From Clostridiales bacterium (GTDB lineage Bacteria > Bacillota > Clostridia > Saccharofermentanales > Saccharofermentanaceae): a stretch of DNA of 64,000 nt. This document shows positions 1 through 9,639 of the stretch, piece after piece (position 1 is the stretch's first letter; each line of letters begins with the position of its first letter). The stretch lies in assembly GCA_017480325.1 (NCBI GenBank), contig JAFVAY010000008.1:186001-250000 (forward strand). Reading direction: 5' to 3'. Below the pieces are notes generated by a model. The model saw nothing but the letters and a program-made list of their open reading frames with translations. It did not search any database and had not been told where the DNA came from. A program made the translations under genes and the position numbers.

Positions 1-2301
1 CAGGTGCTGACACCGGGTACTATGACCGATACCGAAGAGCTTGACGACAGGAAGAATAATTTCCTTATGAGCGTAATGTGTGTAGGAACTCAGTACGGTA
101 TCGCCGTTGCAGATATCACGACCGGAGACTTCGAAGCGACACAACTTGACTTTACGGGTAATGATGAGCACCTTATTAATCTGATAGGTAAGTATTCTCC
201 TTCGGAGATCATATATAATCCCGCTTTCGAGGCGGTGCCTTACTTTAAGACCCTAAGACAGGCCTTTGAAGTGTCTTATACAAGTAGACCCGAGAGAGAT
301 TTCGCTGCTTCCTCTATTAAAGAGAACAAACTTAAGGTCTACGGAGACGATAAATTCAAGGATACGGGACTGATGCTCGGGGCCTGCGCTGCCCTGATCT
401 CCTATGCAGAGGAGACCCAGACCGGCAGGGTAATGCACCTTAATGAGATCAACTGCTTCAAGATATCCGAGACTATGGAGATCGACTACAGCACGAGAGT
501 AAACCTCGAGCTTACACACACCATAAGATCGGGTGCCAAGAAGGGATCACTTCTATGGGCGATAGATCGTACGAAGACTGCCATGGGAGGAAGACTTCTT
601 CGCAAGTGGGTGGAGGAGCCTTTAATAGTTACAAGTGCCATTAATGCCAGACTTGATGCGGTGGAGGAGTGCTACGACAGGTATATCGAGAGAAAGCAGC
701 TGATAGAGTGCCTTACCGGTCTATACGACCTGGAGAGACTGGCGGCTAAGGTGTCCCTGGGAAGCATTAATGCCCGCGAGATGCTGTCATTGAAGCATTC
801 ATTAGGTAAGCTTCCTTTTCTTAAGGAGTGCTCATCTAAGTTCGGTAAGGGCAGCTTCCGCGAGATTAACAGTATCCTCGATCCTCTTGAGGATATATAT
901 GAGCTTCTTGATCGGTCCATATCGGAGGATCCTCCTATAGTAATCACCGAGGGAGACATCATCAAGGAAGGCTATAATTCCGAATGTGATGAGCTTCGGG
1001 ATATCGCATCCAACGCGCGTAATTACATTATGGAGCTGGAGGCGAAGGAGCGTGAGAGGACCGGAGTTAAGACCTTGAAGATAGGCTATAACCGGGTCTT
1101 TGGCTACTATGTGGAGGTCCCGAGAAGCGTAAAGGAATTACCCTCTGAATATACACGTAAACAGACCCTTGCAAATAATGAGAGATATATCTCGCCTGAG
1201 CTTAAGGAGCTGGAAGAGAAGATACTCGGTGCGACCTCCAGAAGGACGGCTCTGGAATATCAGTTGTATGTGGATATCAGAGAGACTGTGAAGGCCTCCT
1301 GTGACAGGCTGTTCGGAAGCGCGAGGGCGGCCGCTCTCATCGATGTTATCTCATCCTTGGCCGAGCTCGCGAATGAAGAGCATTATGTACGTCCTGTTGT
1401 TGATAATTCCGATGTTCTGGAGATAAAGGACGGACGTCATCCTGTAGTAGAGAAAATGCTTAGCGGAGAGGATCGATTCGTTCCGAATGATACTCTTATC
1501 GATTCCGACAGAAGAATAATGGTTCTGACAGGCCCTAATATGGCGGGTAAGTCAACCTATATGAGACAGAACGCCATAATAGTTCTGATGGCGCAGATGG
1601 GGTCCTTCGTACCTGCATCCTCCGCTCACATCGGACTTGTGGATAAGATTTTCACACGTATCGGAGCCTCTGATGATATCTCCATGGGGCAGTCAACGTT
1701 CATGGTGGAGATGAAGGAGGTAGCGGGGATACTTAAGAATGCCACGTCCCGAAGCCTGCTGCTTCTTGATGAAGTTGGAAGAGGTACCTCGACTTACGAC
1801 GGTCTCTCCATAGCATGGGCGGTGCTGGAATATATTGCAGATCCCGGGATACTGTTCGCCAGAACGATCTTCGCGACGCATTATCACGAGCTTAACCGCT
1901 TGCAGAAGAGCATTCGCGGGATATTCAATAATCATGTGGATGTCACCGAGAATGATGACGGGGTTGTTTTCCTTCATAAGATAGTGGAGGGCGGGACCTC
2001 TGATTCATACGGTATCGAGGTAGCAAGGCTTGCCGGTGTTCCGTCGGATGTGCTCGTGAGGGCTCGTAATATCCTTAAGGAGCTGGAGCGCCTTGGCGAA
2101 TTCAAGACCTCGGAGGAAGCCCAGATCCCGGGACAGGATTCGATCTTTAATCCCGATAATGTTTACTACAGGAAGGAAGACAGCATCAGAAATGCACTTC
2201 GCGATATCGATATCACAAGAGTAACACCTCTTGAAGCGATGAACCTTCTTTACGGCTTTATAGATACCGTAAGAAAGGAAGACGAGAATGAGCAGGATTA
2301 A
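1..2301 (+). CDS. mutS: DNA mismatch repair protein MutS (5' end outside window)
   Basis: MutS binds mismatched DNA and recruits MutL in an ATP-dependent way. The frame is open from base 1 and enters at the VLTPGT motif that closes the mismatch-binding domain, so roughly 110 N-terminal residues, including the Phe-x-Glu mismatch-reading motif, lie upstream of the window. Visible parts are the connector, lever and clamp regions and the ABC ATPase: Walker A GPNMAGKST (about residue 510 of the visible part), Walker B LLLLDEVGRGTST (about 586-598) and FATHYHEL (about 623). The full protein would be near 875 residues, normal for the family. It overlaps mutL by 14 nt, indicating one operon. The GTG at position 4 is an internal codon, not a start. 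Confidence 0.97.
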   Translation, partial: QVLTPGTMTDTEELDDRKNNFLMSVMCVGTQYGIAVADITTGDFEATQLDFTGNDEHLINLIGKYSPSEIIYNPAFEAVPYFKTLRQAFEVSYTSRPERDFAASSIKENKLKVYGDDKFKDTGLMLGACAALISYAEETQTGRVMHLNEINCFKISETMEIDYSTRVNLELTHTIRSGAKKGSLLWAIDRTKTAMGGRLLRKWVEEPLIVTSAINARLDAVEECYDRYIERKQLIECLTGLYDLERLAAKVSLGSINAREMLSLKHSLGKLPFLKECSSKFGKGSFREINSILDPLEDIYELLDRSISEDPPIVITEGDIIKEGYNSECDELRDIASNARNYIMELEAKERERTGVKTLKIGYNRVFGYYVEVPRSVKELPSEYTRKQTLANNERYISPELKELEEKILGATSRRTALEYQLYVDIRETVKASCDRLFGSARAAALIDVISSLAELANEEHYVRPVVDNSDVLEIKDGRHPVVEKMLSGEDRFVPNDTLIDSDRRIMVLTGPNMAGKSTYMRQNAIIVLMAQMGSFVPASSAHIGLVDKIFTRIGASDDISMGQSTFMVEMKEVAGILKNATSRSLLLLDEVGRGTSTYDGLSIAWAVLEYIADPGILFARTIFATHYHELNRLQKSIRGIFNNHVDVTENDDGVVFLHKIVEGGTSDSYGIEVARLAGVPSDVLVRARNILKELERLGEFKTSEEAQIPGQDSIFNPDNVYYRKEDSIRNALRDIDITRVTPLEAMNLLYGFIDTVRKEDENEQD

Positions 2302-4225
2302 TGTCCTGGATTTAAAGACCGCCAATGCCATTAAGGCGGGAGAGGTTATAGAGAGACCCGTATCCGTCGTAAAGGAGTTGGTGGACAACAGTCTTGATTC
2401 CTGCGCCACCACGATCAAGATAGAATTCGAGAGCGGCGGTATATCGCTTATAAGAGTCAGTGATAACGGCTTTGGCATGGATCGCGATGACGCGCGTAAA
2501 TGCTTCCTAATTCATGCGACCTCTAAGCTTCACAGGATAGAGGATTTGTATGATCTTTCCACACAGGGCTTCAGAGGCGAGGCGCTGGCTTCTATCGCAG
2601 CCTGCAGTGATATTGTCGTAACTACCAAGCAGGAAGACATGAAGACCGGTATATCCATAGAGTATAAGGACGGTGAGTTTCTTAAGGAGAGCGAGGTCGC
2701 CGCTGATAACGGAACTGTGGTGACTGTACGTAATCTGTTCGCGAATATGCCTGCACGGTATAAGTTCCTGAAGAGAGATGCTACCGAGAGCATGTATATA
2801 TGCGGCCTTGTGGAGAAGCTGGCGATCATTAATCCGCAGGTGTCCTTCAGACTGATCAAGGACGGCAAACAGGTGCTTTTTACTCCGGGTAACGGCAATA
2901 TGAAGGATGCGATCTACGCTATTTACGGCAATGAGCTGACGTCGGGTCTGGTGCCTGTGGAGTATGAGCTTGACGGGATCAAGCTTAGAGGCTTCACGGG
3001 TAAGCCTTCGTGTGTGCGCGGTAACAGGGGAATGCAGTATGTGTTCGTCAACGACAGACCCATCAAGAGTGCGGTGGTGTCTGCCGCTATTGATGAGGCA
3101 TATAAGGCCTCGGTGATGAAGCATAAGTACGCGGTATGTATTCTAAGTATTTACGTGCCCTCCGGAGGTGTGGATGTTAACGTGCATCCTCAGAAGGCGG
3201 AGGTTAAGTTCTCAGACGATTCAACAATATTCCGTCTTGTGCTTCACGGTATTAAGAATGCCGTGTTCCAAGAGCCTTCGTCTGTAGTAAAGGAGGTTAA
3301 TTCTTCCAAGGTATCCGCTCCCGTGAATGGCTCTTCTTCATCAGGCTCCGGCTCCAAGGGCGGGACCTTCTCGCAGAGATCCTCTTATACGACTTCTGAA
3401 GCAAAGGCTACTGAGAATCTTCTGACAATACTGTCTCAGTTTAAACCTGATATAGATAAGATCGAAGGCGAGGATGACGAGCCTGAAGCTTCTGTTGATG
3501 CTTCCGATTCTGTTGTCGATACGGATGTTGAGGAGGTGCCGACTGAAGTCGATGATAATGGCGAAGAATTACCTGTCGTGTTTGATGATTACGACGGTAA
3601 TAAGGGCGATATCGAGGAGCTTTATAATTCTGAATTCGTGGGATTTCTATTCTCCACGTATATTATCATGCAGTCGGATGATTGCTATTTCCTTGTGGAT
3701 CAGCATGCGGCGCATGAGAGAGTGCTTTTCGAGCGGTTCGGGGCAAGAAGAGAGAAGCTTGACGACAGCGGAAGAGCGGTACAGGCTCTTCTGGTGCCTC
3801 AGGTGATCGAGTTGTCGGCCTCGGATATTTCCTTCGTGACGGACAACCTTCAGGGGTTTAAGGAGTTCGGCTTCGATATCGATGTGGTGGGTGATAAGCA
3901 AATCGCGTTAAGGTCCGTACCCGTGGCTACGAAGGCAGAGGATCGTCTGAAGTCCATGTCGAAGCCCTCCGTAATGTTTACTCAGATACTGGAGGATATG
4001 AAGCGACAGACACCGGCCAAGAGTCAGGTGTGGGTATCGCTTATACAGACTACTGCCTGTAAGGCGGCGATCAAGGCGCACGATCATATTACCCGGGAAG
4101 AGGCACTATCACTGATAGCTCAGCTTCATGAGTGCCGGGATCCTTATCACTGTGCTCACGGCAGGCCGACCTTCATTAAGGTGTACGAGACTGAGCTTGA
4201 GAAGAAGTTTAAAAGGATCCTATGA
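2288..4225 (+). CDS. mutL: DNA mismatch repair protein MutL (endonuclease type)
   Basis: MutL links MutS recognition to downstream excision. The N-terminal GHKL ATPase shows all three motifs: ELVDNSLDS (about residue 29), DNGFGMD (about 59) and GFRGEALASI (about 94). An acidic, Ser/Gly-rich linker spans about 340-440. The C-terminal domain has DQHAAHERVLFE (about 470) and CAHGRP (about 622). The first fits the DQHA(X)2E(X)4E metal site of nicking MutL proteins, so this should be the endonuclease version found in bacteria without MutH. The 645-residue length is usual. The ATG lies within the end of mutS, and the stop overlaps the miaA start as ATGA, so mutS-mutL-miaA is translationally coupled. 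Confidence 0.96.
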   Translation: MSRINVLDLKTANAIKAGEVIERPVSVVKELVDNSLDSCATTIKIEFESGGISLIRVSDNGFGMDRDDARKCFLIHATSKLHRIEDLYDLSTQGFRGEALASIAACSDIVVTTKQEDMKTGISIEYKDGEFLKESEVAADNGTVVTVRNLFANMPARYKFLKRDATESMYICGLVEKLAIINPQVSFRLIKDGKQVLFTPGNGNMKDAIYAIYGNELTSGLVPVEYELDGIKLRGFTGKPSCVRGNRGMQYVFVNDRPIKSAVVSAAIDEAYKASVMKHKYAVCILSIYVPSGGVDVNVHPQKAEVKFSDDSTIFRLVLHGIKNAVFQEPSSVVKEVNSSKVSAPVNGSSSSGSGSKGGTFSQRSSYTTSEAKATENLLTILSQFKPDIDKIEGEDDEPEASVDASDSVVDTDVEEVPTEVDDNGEELPVVFDDYDGNKGDIEELYNSEFVGFLFSTYIIMQSDDCYFLVDQHAAHERVLFERFGARREKLDDSGRAVQALLVPQVIELSASDISFVTDNLQGFKEFGFDIDVVGDKQIALRSVPVATKAEDRLKSMSKPSVMFTQILEDMKRQTPAKSQVWVSLIQTTACKAAIKAHDHITREEALSLIAQLHECRDPYHCAHGRPTFIKVYETELEKKFKRIL

Positions 4226-5166
4226 CGGATAAGGACACGATCATTCCCATTATCACCGGACCTACTGCCAGCGGTAAAAGTGCCGTGGCTCTTGATCTAT
4301 GCCTTAAGGCGGGAGGCGAGCTTATTTCCTGTGATTCAATGCAGATATATAAAGGCCTTGATGTCGGGACTGCCAAGGCGACGCGGCAGGAACGGGAGCT
4401 GGTTTCTCATCATATGATCGATATTATCGAACCCGGGGATAATTATAATGTCTCAATGTTCGTGGAGGACTGCAGCAGCTGTATAGATGATGTCTTAAGT
4501 AGAGGCAGGCTTCCCGTGCTGTGCGGAGGGACAGGGCAGTACATCTCGGCTCTTAAAGACGGATTGGCATTCGAAGAGGATCCGAGAGCAGATGAGGTTA
4601 CCGATCAGCTGTATGAGGAGTATGAACGTAACGGGATAGATGATATCTACAGAAGATTGGTTGACGCTGATCCAGAAGCGGCAGCTAAGATACATCCTAA
4701 TAATACAAGAAGAGTAATAAGGGCTTTGGCGGTGTTCGAGGCGACAGGTAAGACTAAGACCCAGCGTGATAATGATTCTAAGAAGACCGGACCGTTATAT
4801 AACTTCAGGTTGTTCGATATTGATTATGAGGACGACAGGTCGGTCCTTTATGACCGTATCAATCTTCGTGTGGATAAGATGATGGAAGATGGGCTTGAGG
4901 CTGAGGCAAGGTATTTATATTCACTTCCTATTGACAGGAAGTCTACTTGCTGTCAGGCCATAGGATATAAGGAGTTCCTGCCGCTGATCGATAATGTGCC
5001 CGGAAGCACATTGGAGCGCGTGGCTTATGAGATCAAGCTTAATACAAGACATTATGCCAAGCGTCAGTTGACATGGTTCAGGTATATTGATGAGATTATA
5101 AGGATCGATAGAAATATAAGAGTGGATCAGCAGGCTGATTTTATTCTCGATCGAATCAGTATGTGA
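4222..5166 (+). CDS. miaA: tRNA dimethylallyltransferase MiaA
   Basis: MiaA transfers the dimethylallyl group from DMAPP to A37 of tRNAs reading UNN codons. The P-loop GPTASGKSA is at about residues 13-21, followed by SCDSMQIYKGLDVGTAK, HHMIDI and GGTGQY, all diagnostic of the family. Length is 314 residues, as expected. It overlaps mutL by 4 nt (ATGA). The common continuation mutS-mutL-miaA-hfq is not seen; the next gene is lexA on the other strand. Confidence 0.96.
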   Translation: MTDKDTIIPIITGPTASGKSAVALDLCLKAGGELISCDSMQIYKGLDVGTAKATRQERELVSHHMIDIIEPGDNYNVSMFVEDCSSCIDDVLSRGRLPVLCGGTGQYISALKDGLAFEEDPRADEVTDQLYEEYERNGIDDIYRRLVDADPEAAAKIHPNNTRRVIRALAVFEATGKTKTQRDNDSKKTGPLYNFRLFDIDYEDDRSVLYDRINLRVDKMMEDGLEAEARYLYSLPIDRKSTCCQAIGYKEFLPLIDNVPGSTLERVAYEIKLNTRHYAKRQLTWFRYIDEIIRIDRNIRVDQQADFILDRISM

Positions 5167-5190
5167 TTATTAATTTGCTCTATGTTGTGC

Positions 5191-5220
5191 AAAAAATGCA
5201 CAATCATGGAAGATTGTGCA
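5191..5220 (-). terminator. Rho-independent terminator of lexA
   Basis: Read on the minus strand, a perfect 9-bp stem (TGCACAATC / GATTGTGCA, plus-strand 5197-5205 and 5212-5220) with a 6-nt loop is followed directly by six T residues (5196-5191). This is a good intrinsic terminator for transcription coming from lexA. On the plus strand no T-tract follows, so it is a poor terminator for miaA. Confidence 0.7.
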
Positions 5221-5309
5221 TTTGATGAACAATAAAATCAAAGCGTCTTAACATTCCGCGGGTTTTGTGGTGAAAAGAGGCTGATTTCATGATCTTGGAA
5301 GGAAAACGT

Positions 5310-5368
5310 TGTTATAGTCTTCGTAGACCACAAAGGAGGACTAAGACATGACAGCGATCAATCTATAG
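5310..5368 (+). other. Extended -10 promoter, strong SD and 6-codon reading frame antisense to the lexA 3' end
   Basis: An extended -10 (TGTTATAGT, 5310-5318) is followed by a strong Shine-Dalgarno AAAGGAGGA (5332-5340). Seven nt later a six-codon frame runs from ATG 5348 to TAG 5368 (MTAINL). The frame reaches into the antisense of the lexA 3' end. This could be a leader peptide, the start of an antisense transcript to lexA, or the remains of a lost gene start. No longer frame follows and no family is recognised. Confidence 0.35.
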
Positions 5369-6023
5369 AATACCTGTGAAGGCCGACGACTTTGCCCAAT
5401 ATCCTGCAGTCTTCCGTGTTAAATGGAATAGGGGAATACATATCATTCTCGGGGAACAGATAAGGAACACCATTCAGCTTTCCATACCTCTTAACAGTAG
5501 CTTCATCATTAATAAGGGCAGCGATGATATCTCCTTCTTGGCAGCTGCTCTGCTTCCTTACTATTATATAGTCTCCGTCTAAGATATGTGCATTGATCAT
5601 ACTGGTGCCGCTAACCTTCAGAATAAAGGCATCCTCACGACCGATAATGGACTTACCGAGTGCAGATGAATTCACATAAATCGAATCGGAATAGTCTTCG
5701 TGAGCATAGATCGGTTCACCTGCTGTGATCTTACCGATACACGGAAGTCTGATTATATCGGCAGGGAGTGCGACCTCCTGTTCATCTTCAAGGTTCTTGA
5801 TTATTATTGCTCTTCTCATTCCGGGACGATATTCGATTTTACCCTGTTCGTCCAACTTCTTTAAATACATATGAACTGACGAGGTGGACTTGAGGCCGGC
5901 TCCCTTGCAAATATCTCTGACAGATGGGGAGTAGGTGTTGGACTTAATGTAATACTTTACGTAGTTATATACTCTGTCGATAGCCTTCTCGGACTTATTA
6001 TCTGTCTTTCCGGTTGCACCCAT
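5358..6023 (-). CDS. lexA: SOS repressor LexA
   Basis: LexA represses DNA-damage genes and cleaves itself when stimulated by RecA. An N-terminal winged helix (residues 12-72) precedes an S24 peptidase domain. The cleavage bond is Ala101-Gly102 in KITAGEP, the nucleophile is Ser141 in GTSMI, and the general base is Lys178 in EATVKRY. The start is taken at ATG 6023 because GGAGG lies 8 nt upstream; a TTG five codons earlier has that SD inside the coding region. Length is 221 residues. The promoter and a LexA operator lie directly upstream, so autoregulation is expected. It is transcribed divergently from the gene at 6110. Confidence 0.95.
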   Translation of the reverse strand: MGATGKTDNKSEKAIDRVYNYVKYYIKSNTYSPSVRDICKGAGLKSTSSVHMYLKKLDEQGKIEYRPGMRRAIIIKNLEDEQEVALPADIIRLPCIGKITAGEPIYAHEDYSDSIYVNSSALGKSIIGREDAFILKVSGTSMINAHILDGDYIIVRKQSSCQEGDIIAALINDEATVKRYGKLNGVPYLFPENDMYSPIPFNTEDCRILGKVVGLHRYSID

Positions 6024-6055
6024 GTTCGCGACCTCCAAACATATTTTCTTATTGG

Positions 6056-6084
6056 ATTTTATCCGATTGTTATTCCTTTGTCAA
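6056..6084 (-). promoter_or_regulatory. lexA sigma-A promoter
   Basis: On the minus strand, TTGACA (6084-6079) and TAAAAT (6061-6056) are separated by exactly 17 nt. This is a near-consensus housekeeping promoter for lexA. Its -35 hexamer overlaps the LexA box at 6082-6095. Confidence 0.8.
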
Positions 6085-6095
6085 ACACTTGTTCG
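6082..6095. promoter_or_regulatory. LexA operator (SOS box)
   Basis: CAAACACTTGTTCG matches the Firmicute SOS box pattern CGAACRNRYGTTCG at all but two of the constrained positions. It overlaps the lexA -35 and lies 14 nt before the ATG of the divergent gene at 6110, so both could be controlled by LexA. Confidence 0.75.
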
Positions 6096-6109
6096 TATAG
6101 GAGGTATTT

Positions 6110-6601
6110 ATGTACGAGAATATTCTAAGGGAACGTCTTAACACGCTTTACGAGGATTTGACCTGCTCCAATAATGAGGCCATATCTCTTGTTAACTTTA
6201 TGTCCGAATGTGTTGACGACAAGATCGCTGTTATAAGAGACATGTATTTCCACGACCATGCTCCGGTAAGAGTTCTTAATCCGTCTATAGAACATACCGG
6301 AGGGTCCTATGATATCGAGGAGGAGATCATAGAGATAAGTCAGGGTTACGATACCTTCGTAAAGAAGCTCGGGAATAAGACGAGCTATGTTCTTAATAAG
6401 CATGCCAAAGCACTTGCCTTGTTCCTGACGCTCATGAATCTACCGGATCCGTATTCCCGCGTGCTCTATCTTAGGTACTTTAAGTGCTTAAGCGTAGAGG
6501 ACATAAGCGAAGAGATGTTTATCAGTAAATCTTCAGTCTATAGAAAGCATGATAAAGGCATCAGCCTGCTATACGAGCTCATGTCATCTAAGGATGCTTG
6601 A
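6110..6601 (+). CDS. Unknown protein with C-terminal sigma-region-4-like helix-turn-helix
   Basis: This 163-residue protein is not recognised as a named family. Its last 45 residues (VLYLRYFKCLSVEDISEEMF then SKSSVYRKHDKGISLLYEL) look like a sigma-70 region 4 or ArpU-like helix-turn-helix, so DNA binding is plausible. The first 110 residues are mostly helical with acidic patches and no metal or catalytic motif. A good AGGAGG sits 5 nt before ATG. It is divergent from lexA and shares the LexA box, so it may be damage-inducible; that is inferred from position only. A clear -35/-10 pair for this direction was not found. Confidence 0.8.
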   Translation: MYENILRERLNTLYEDLTCSNNEAISLVNFMSECVDDKIAVIRDMYFHDHAPVRVLNPSIEHTGGSYDIEEEIIEISQGYDTFVKKLGNKTSYVLNKHAKALALFLTLMNLPDPYSRVLYLRYFKCLSVEDISEEMFISKSSVYRKHDKGISLLYELMSSKDA

Positions 6602-6625
6602 AAAGGTTTTATTATTTGATTTGTT

Positions 6626-6634
6626 TGTTATAAT
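6626..6634 (+). promoter_or_regulatory. Extended -10 promoter placing +1 at the start codon of the next gene
   Basis: TGTTATAAT is a perfect -10 with the TGn extension. The hexamer ends 7 nt before the ATG at 6642, so transcription should begin at or one base before the start codon. There is no Shine-Dalgarno. Confidence 0.6.
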
Positions 6635-6641
6635 TCATGTT

Positions 6642-7112
6642 ATGAAGAAAGAAGCGACTCTGGAAAGCAGTGATTTGGGCAGTAAGCTGTCTTCGATTCT
6701 TGGCTCTATTGCCAGGACTACTGTTAAATTCTTTAAGAATATTCCTTCGAGAGTTCAGAATTACATAAGAAGAAAAATCACCGAGTATAAGAGGAAGCCC
6801 AAGCGCGACAGCGTAAATAAGGTATATGTTCTGGTAGGCTATGCCACCAAGGAGCATATAGATGCCAAGTATAATGCGGAGCGCCGGCTTATAATCCTTA
6901 ACAGAGGTCTTCTTATCCTTATATTCTTTCTTCTGCTGTTCATATCTGTTAATGCCATTCTTCCTCATATTAATACAGAACAATATAAGGATATGTTCGG
7001 AATATCTACTGTGGAGGAGGTAACCCGTAATGATCCGTTTACAGTGCCCACCTCCGTTGATCCTGCATCGACCCTGCCGAATTCTACTACTGTGCAGGTT
7101 CCGGCGAATTAA
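6642..7112 (+). CDS. Single-pass membrane protein of unknown function
   Basis: This 156-residue protein has a basic cytoplasmic N-terminal half, one hydrophobic segment at about residues 86-107 (GLLILIFFLLLFISVNAIL) and a Thr/Pro/Ser-rich tail likely outside the cell. No family was recognised. An upstream in-frame start exists at 6549 inside the preceding gene, but ATG 6642 fits better because a perfect -10 box ends 7 nt before it. The mRNA is therefore probably leaderless. Confidence 0.65.
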   Translation: MKKEATLESSDLGSKLSSILGSIARTTVKFFKNIPSRVQNYIRRKITEYKRKPKRDSVNKVYVLVGYATKEHIDAKYNAERRLIILNRGLLILIFFLLLFISVNAILPHINTEQYKDMFGISTVEEVTRNDPFTVPTSVDPASTLPNSTTVQVPAN

Positions 7113-7178
7113 TATTACTTATCGTTTCTGAATAAAAGACGAGATCTACCTCGATTATGAATTTCCTTAAATTGATTA

Positions 7179-7207
7179 TTGCATAAACAACACTGTTGAT
7201 ATATTAT
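7179..7207 (+). promoter_or_regulatory. gdhA promoter
   Basis: TTGCAT (7179-7184) and TATTAT (7202-7207) are separated by exactly 17 nt. The leader then runs about 60 nt to the gdhA start and contains the hairpin at 7233-7255. Confidence 0.65.
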
Positions 7208-7232
7208 TTTTGCAGTTTATGAATTTTTTGAC

Positions 7233-7255
7233 ACTGCGACTTGCAAATTCGCAGT
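7233..7255 (+). promoter_or_regulatory. Inverted repeat in the gdhA leader
   Basis: ACTGCGA (7233-7239) and TCGCAGT (7249-7255) form a perfect 7-bp inverted repeat around a 9-nt loop. A-rich sequence and the ribosome site follow. It may be a 5' stabilising hairpin or an operator; the sequence alone does not decide. Confidence 0.4.
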
Positions 7256-7257
7256 AA

Positions 7258-8640
<1,383 letters not shown>

Positions 8641-8664
8641 TCTATAAAGAGACTTTTCGGATGG

Positions 8665-8700
8665 GAGGCTGTCTTGCAAAAGACAGCCTCTTCTGTTTTA
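8665..8700 (+). terminator. Rho-independent terminator of gdhA
   Basis: A perfect 11-bp stem (GAGGCTGTCTT / AAGACAGCCTC) closed by a GCAA tetraloop (8676-8679) is followed by TTCTGTTTT. Confidence 0.9.
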
Positions 8701-8709
8701 TGAGATAAT
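8701..8709 (+). promoter_or_regulatory. Extended -10 promoter of nagA, leaderless type
   Basis: TGAGATAAT has the TGn extension and a GATAAT hexamer that ends 6 nt before the nagA ATG. It directly follows the gdhA terminator. No Shine-Dalgarno is present, so nagA is probably translated from a leaderless mRNA. Confidence 0.55.
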
Positions 8710-8715
8710 AGCATT

Positions 8716-9633
8716 ATGGATAATAATTCATTCGTCGATACACATATTCACGGAGCCTTCGGAGCGGATGTGTCTGATGCTTCCGTGGAGGGGATTCTTA
8801 CTATGGCAAGACGGCTCCCGGAGTTTGATGTCGGGGCCTTCTGTCCTACCACTATGACGATATCCGTGGATGACATAATGAGGGTGTTCGAGGCGGTTAT
8901 GAAGGCTAATGATATTCTTAAGACGCAGGGCGGAAGCTATGCTGAGATTCTGGGTATCCATCTGGAAGGTCCGTTCATGAGCCCCAATAAGGCGGGTGTT
9001 CAGAATAAGGATCTGTGTATACCTCCCTCCGAGGCAGGGAAGATCGTCGATAGGATAGAGAGTGACTTTCCCGGAATGCTTAAGATCATTGACATTGCTC
9101 CTGAGCTCGACGGAGCTATGGACTTTATACGACAGTACAAGGACAGATATGTGATCTCGCTGGCTCATACAGAGGCAGACTATGATACTGCCTGTGAAGC
9201 CTTTGAGTCCGGAGCCTCAAGCGTTACACATCTTCTTAATGCCATGAATCCTTGCACCAAGAGAAGCCCGGGGATTCTGGGAGCCGTCTTCGATAATAAA
9301 GACATCTACTGCGAGCTGATATGCGACGGAATACATATAAGTCCGCCGGTGCTGAGGATGCTTTTCGCGATGCTTCCCGAGGACAGGATCATAGTGGTAT
9401 CGGATTCCATGAGAGGCGCGGGAATGCCTGACGGCGAGTATAAGCTCGCCGATGCCGCTGTTACGGTAAAAGGGGGCAGAACATACTACGGTCCCGAAGG
9501 TAATCTCGCAGGTTCTGTCACAAATATGGGGGAAGAAGCACAAAGGCTCGTGGCCTTCGGCATAGATCCCTCGAAAATCCTTAAGGCTTGCCGCACAAAT
9601 CCTTTGTCGAGGCTTAACTTAGTGTTAAAATAA
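8716..9633 (+). CDS. nagA: N-acetylglucosamine-6-phosphate deacetylase, compact form
   Basis: NagA removes acetate from GlcNAc-6-P to give GlcN-6-P. Visible motifs are the metal site FVDTHIHGAFG (His10, His12), HLEGPFMSP, THLLNAMNP, CDGIHISP and the catalytic-Asp segment VVSDSMRGAGMPDGEY. The protein is only 305 residues against about 380 usually. It starts directly at the HxH strand and stops just after the TNP motif, so both halves of the beta-sandwich domain are missing and only the barrel remains. It has no SD and a -10 box 6 nt before ATG. The cyclase-YbbR gene follows after 6 nt. Confidence 0.88.
   Translation: MDNNSFVDTHIHGAFGADVSDASVEGILTMARRLPEFDVGAFCPTTMTISVDDIMRVFEAVMKANDILKTQGGSYAEILGIHLEGPFMSPNKAGVQNKDLCIPPSEAGKIVDRIESDFPGMLKIIDIAPELDGAMDFIRQYKDRYVISLAHTEADYDTACEAFESGASSVTHLLNAMNPCTKRSPGILGAVFDNKDIYCELICDGIHISPPVLRMLFAMLPEDRIIVVSDSMRGAGMPDGEYKLADAAVTVKGGRTYYGPEGNLAGSVTNMGEEAQRLVAFGIDPSKILKACRTNPLSRLNLVLK
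9623..9631 (+). promoter_or_regulatory. Possible extended -10 promoter before the cyclase fusion gene
   Basis: TGTTAAAAT overlaps the nagA stop codon and ends 8 nt before the ATG at 9640. The next gene lacks a Shine-Dalgarno, so this could start a nearly leaderless internal transcript. Confidence 0.35.
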
Positions 9634-9639
9634 ACTAAT

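Noticed and set aside
5197..5220. Terminator for miaA on the plus strand
   Set aside because: The hairpin is followed on the plus strand by TTTGATG rather than a T-run; it fits the minus strand (lexA) instead.
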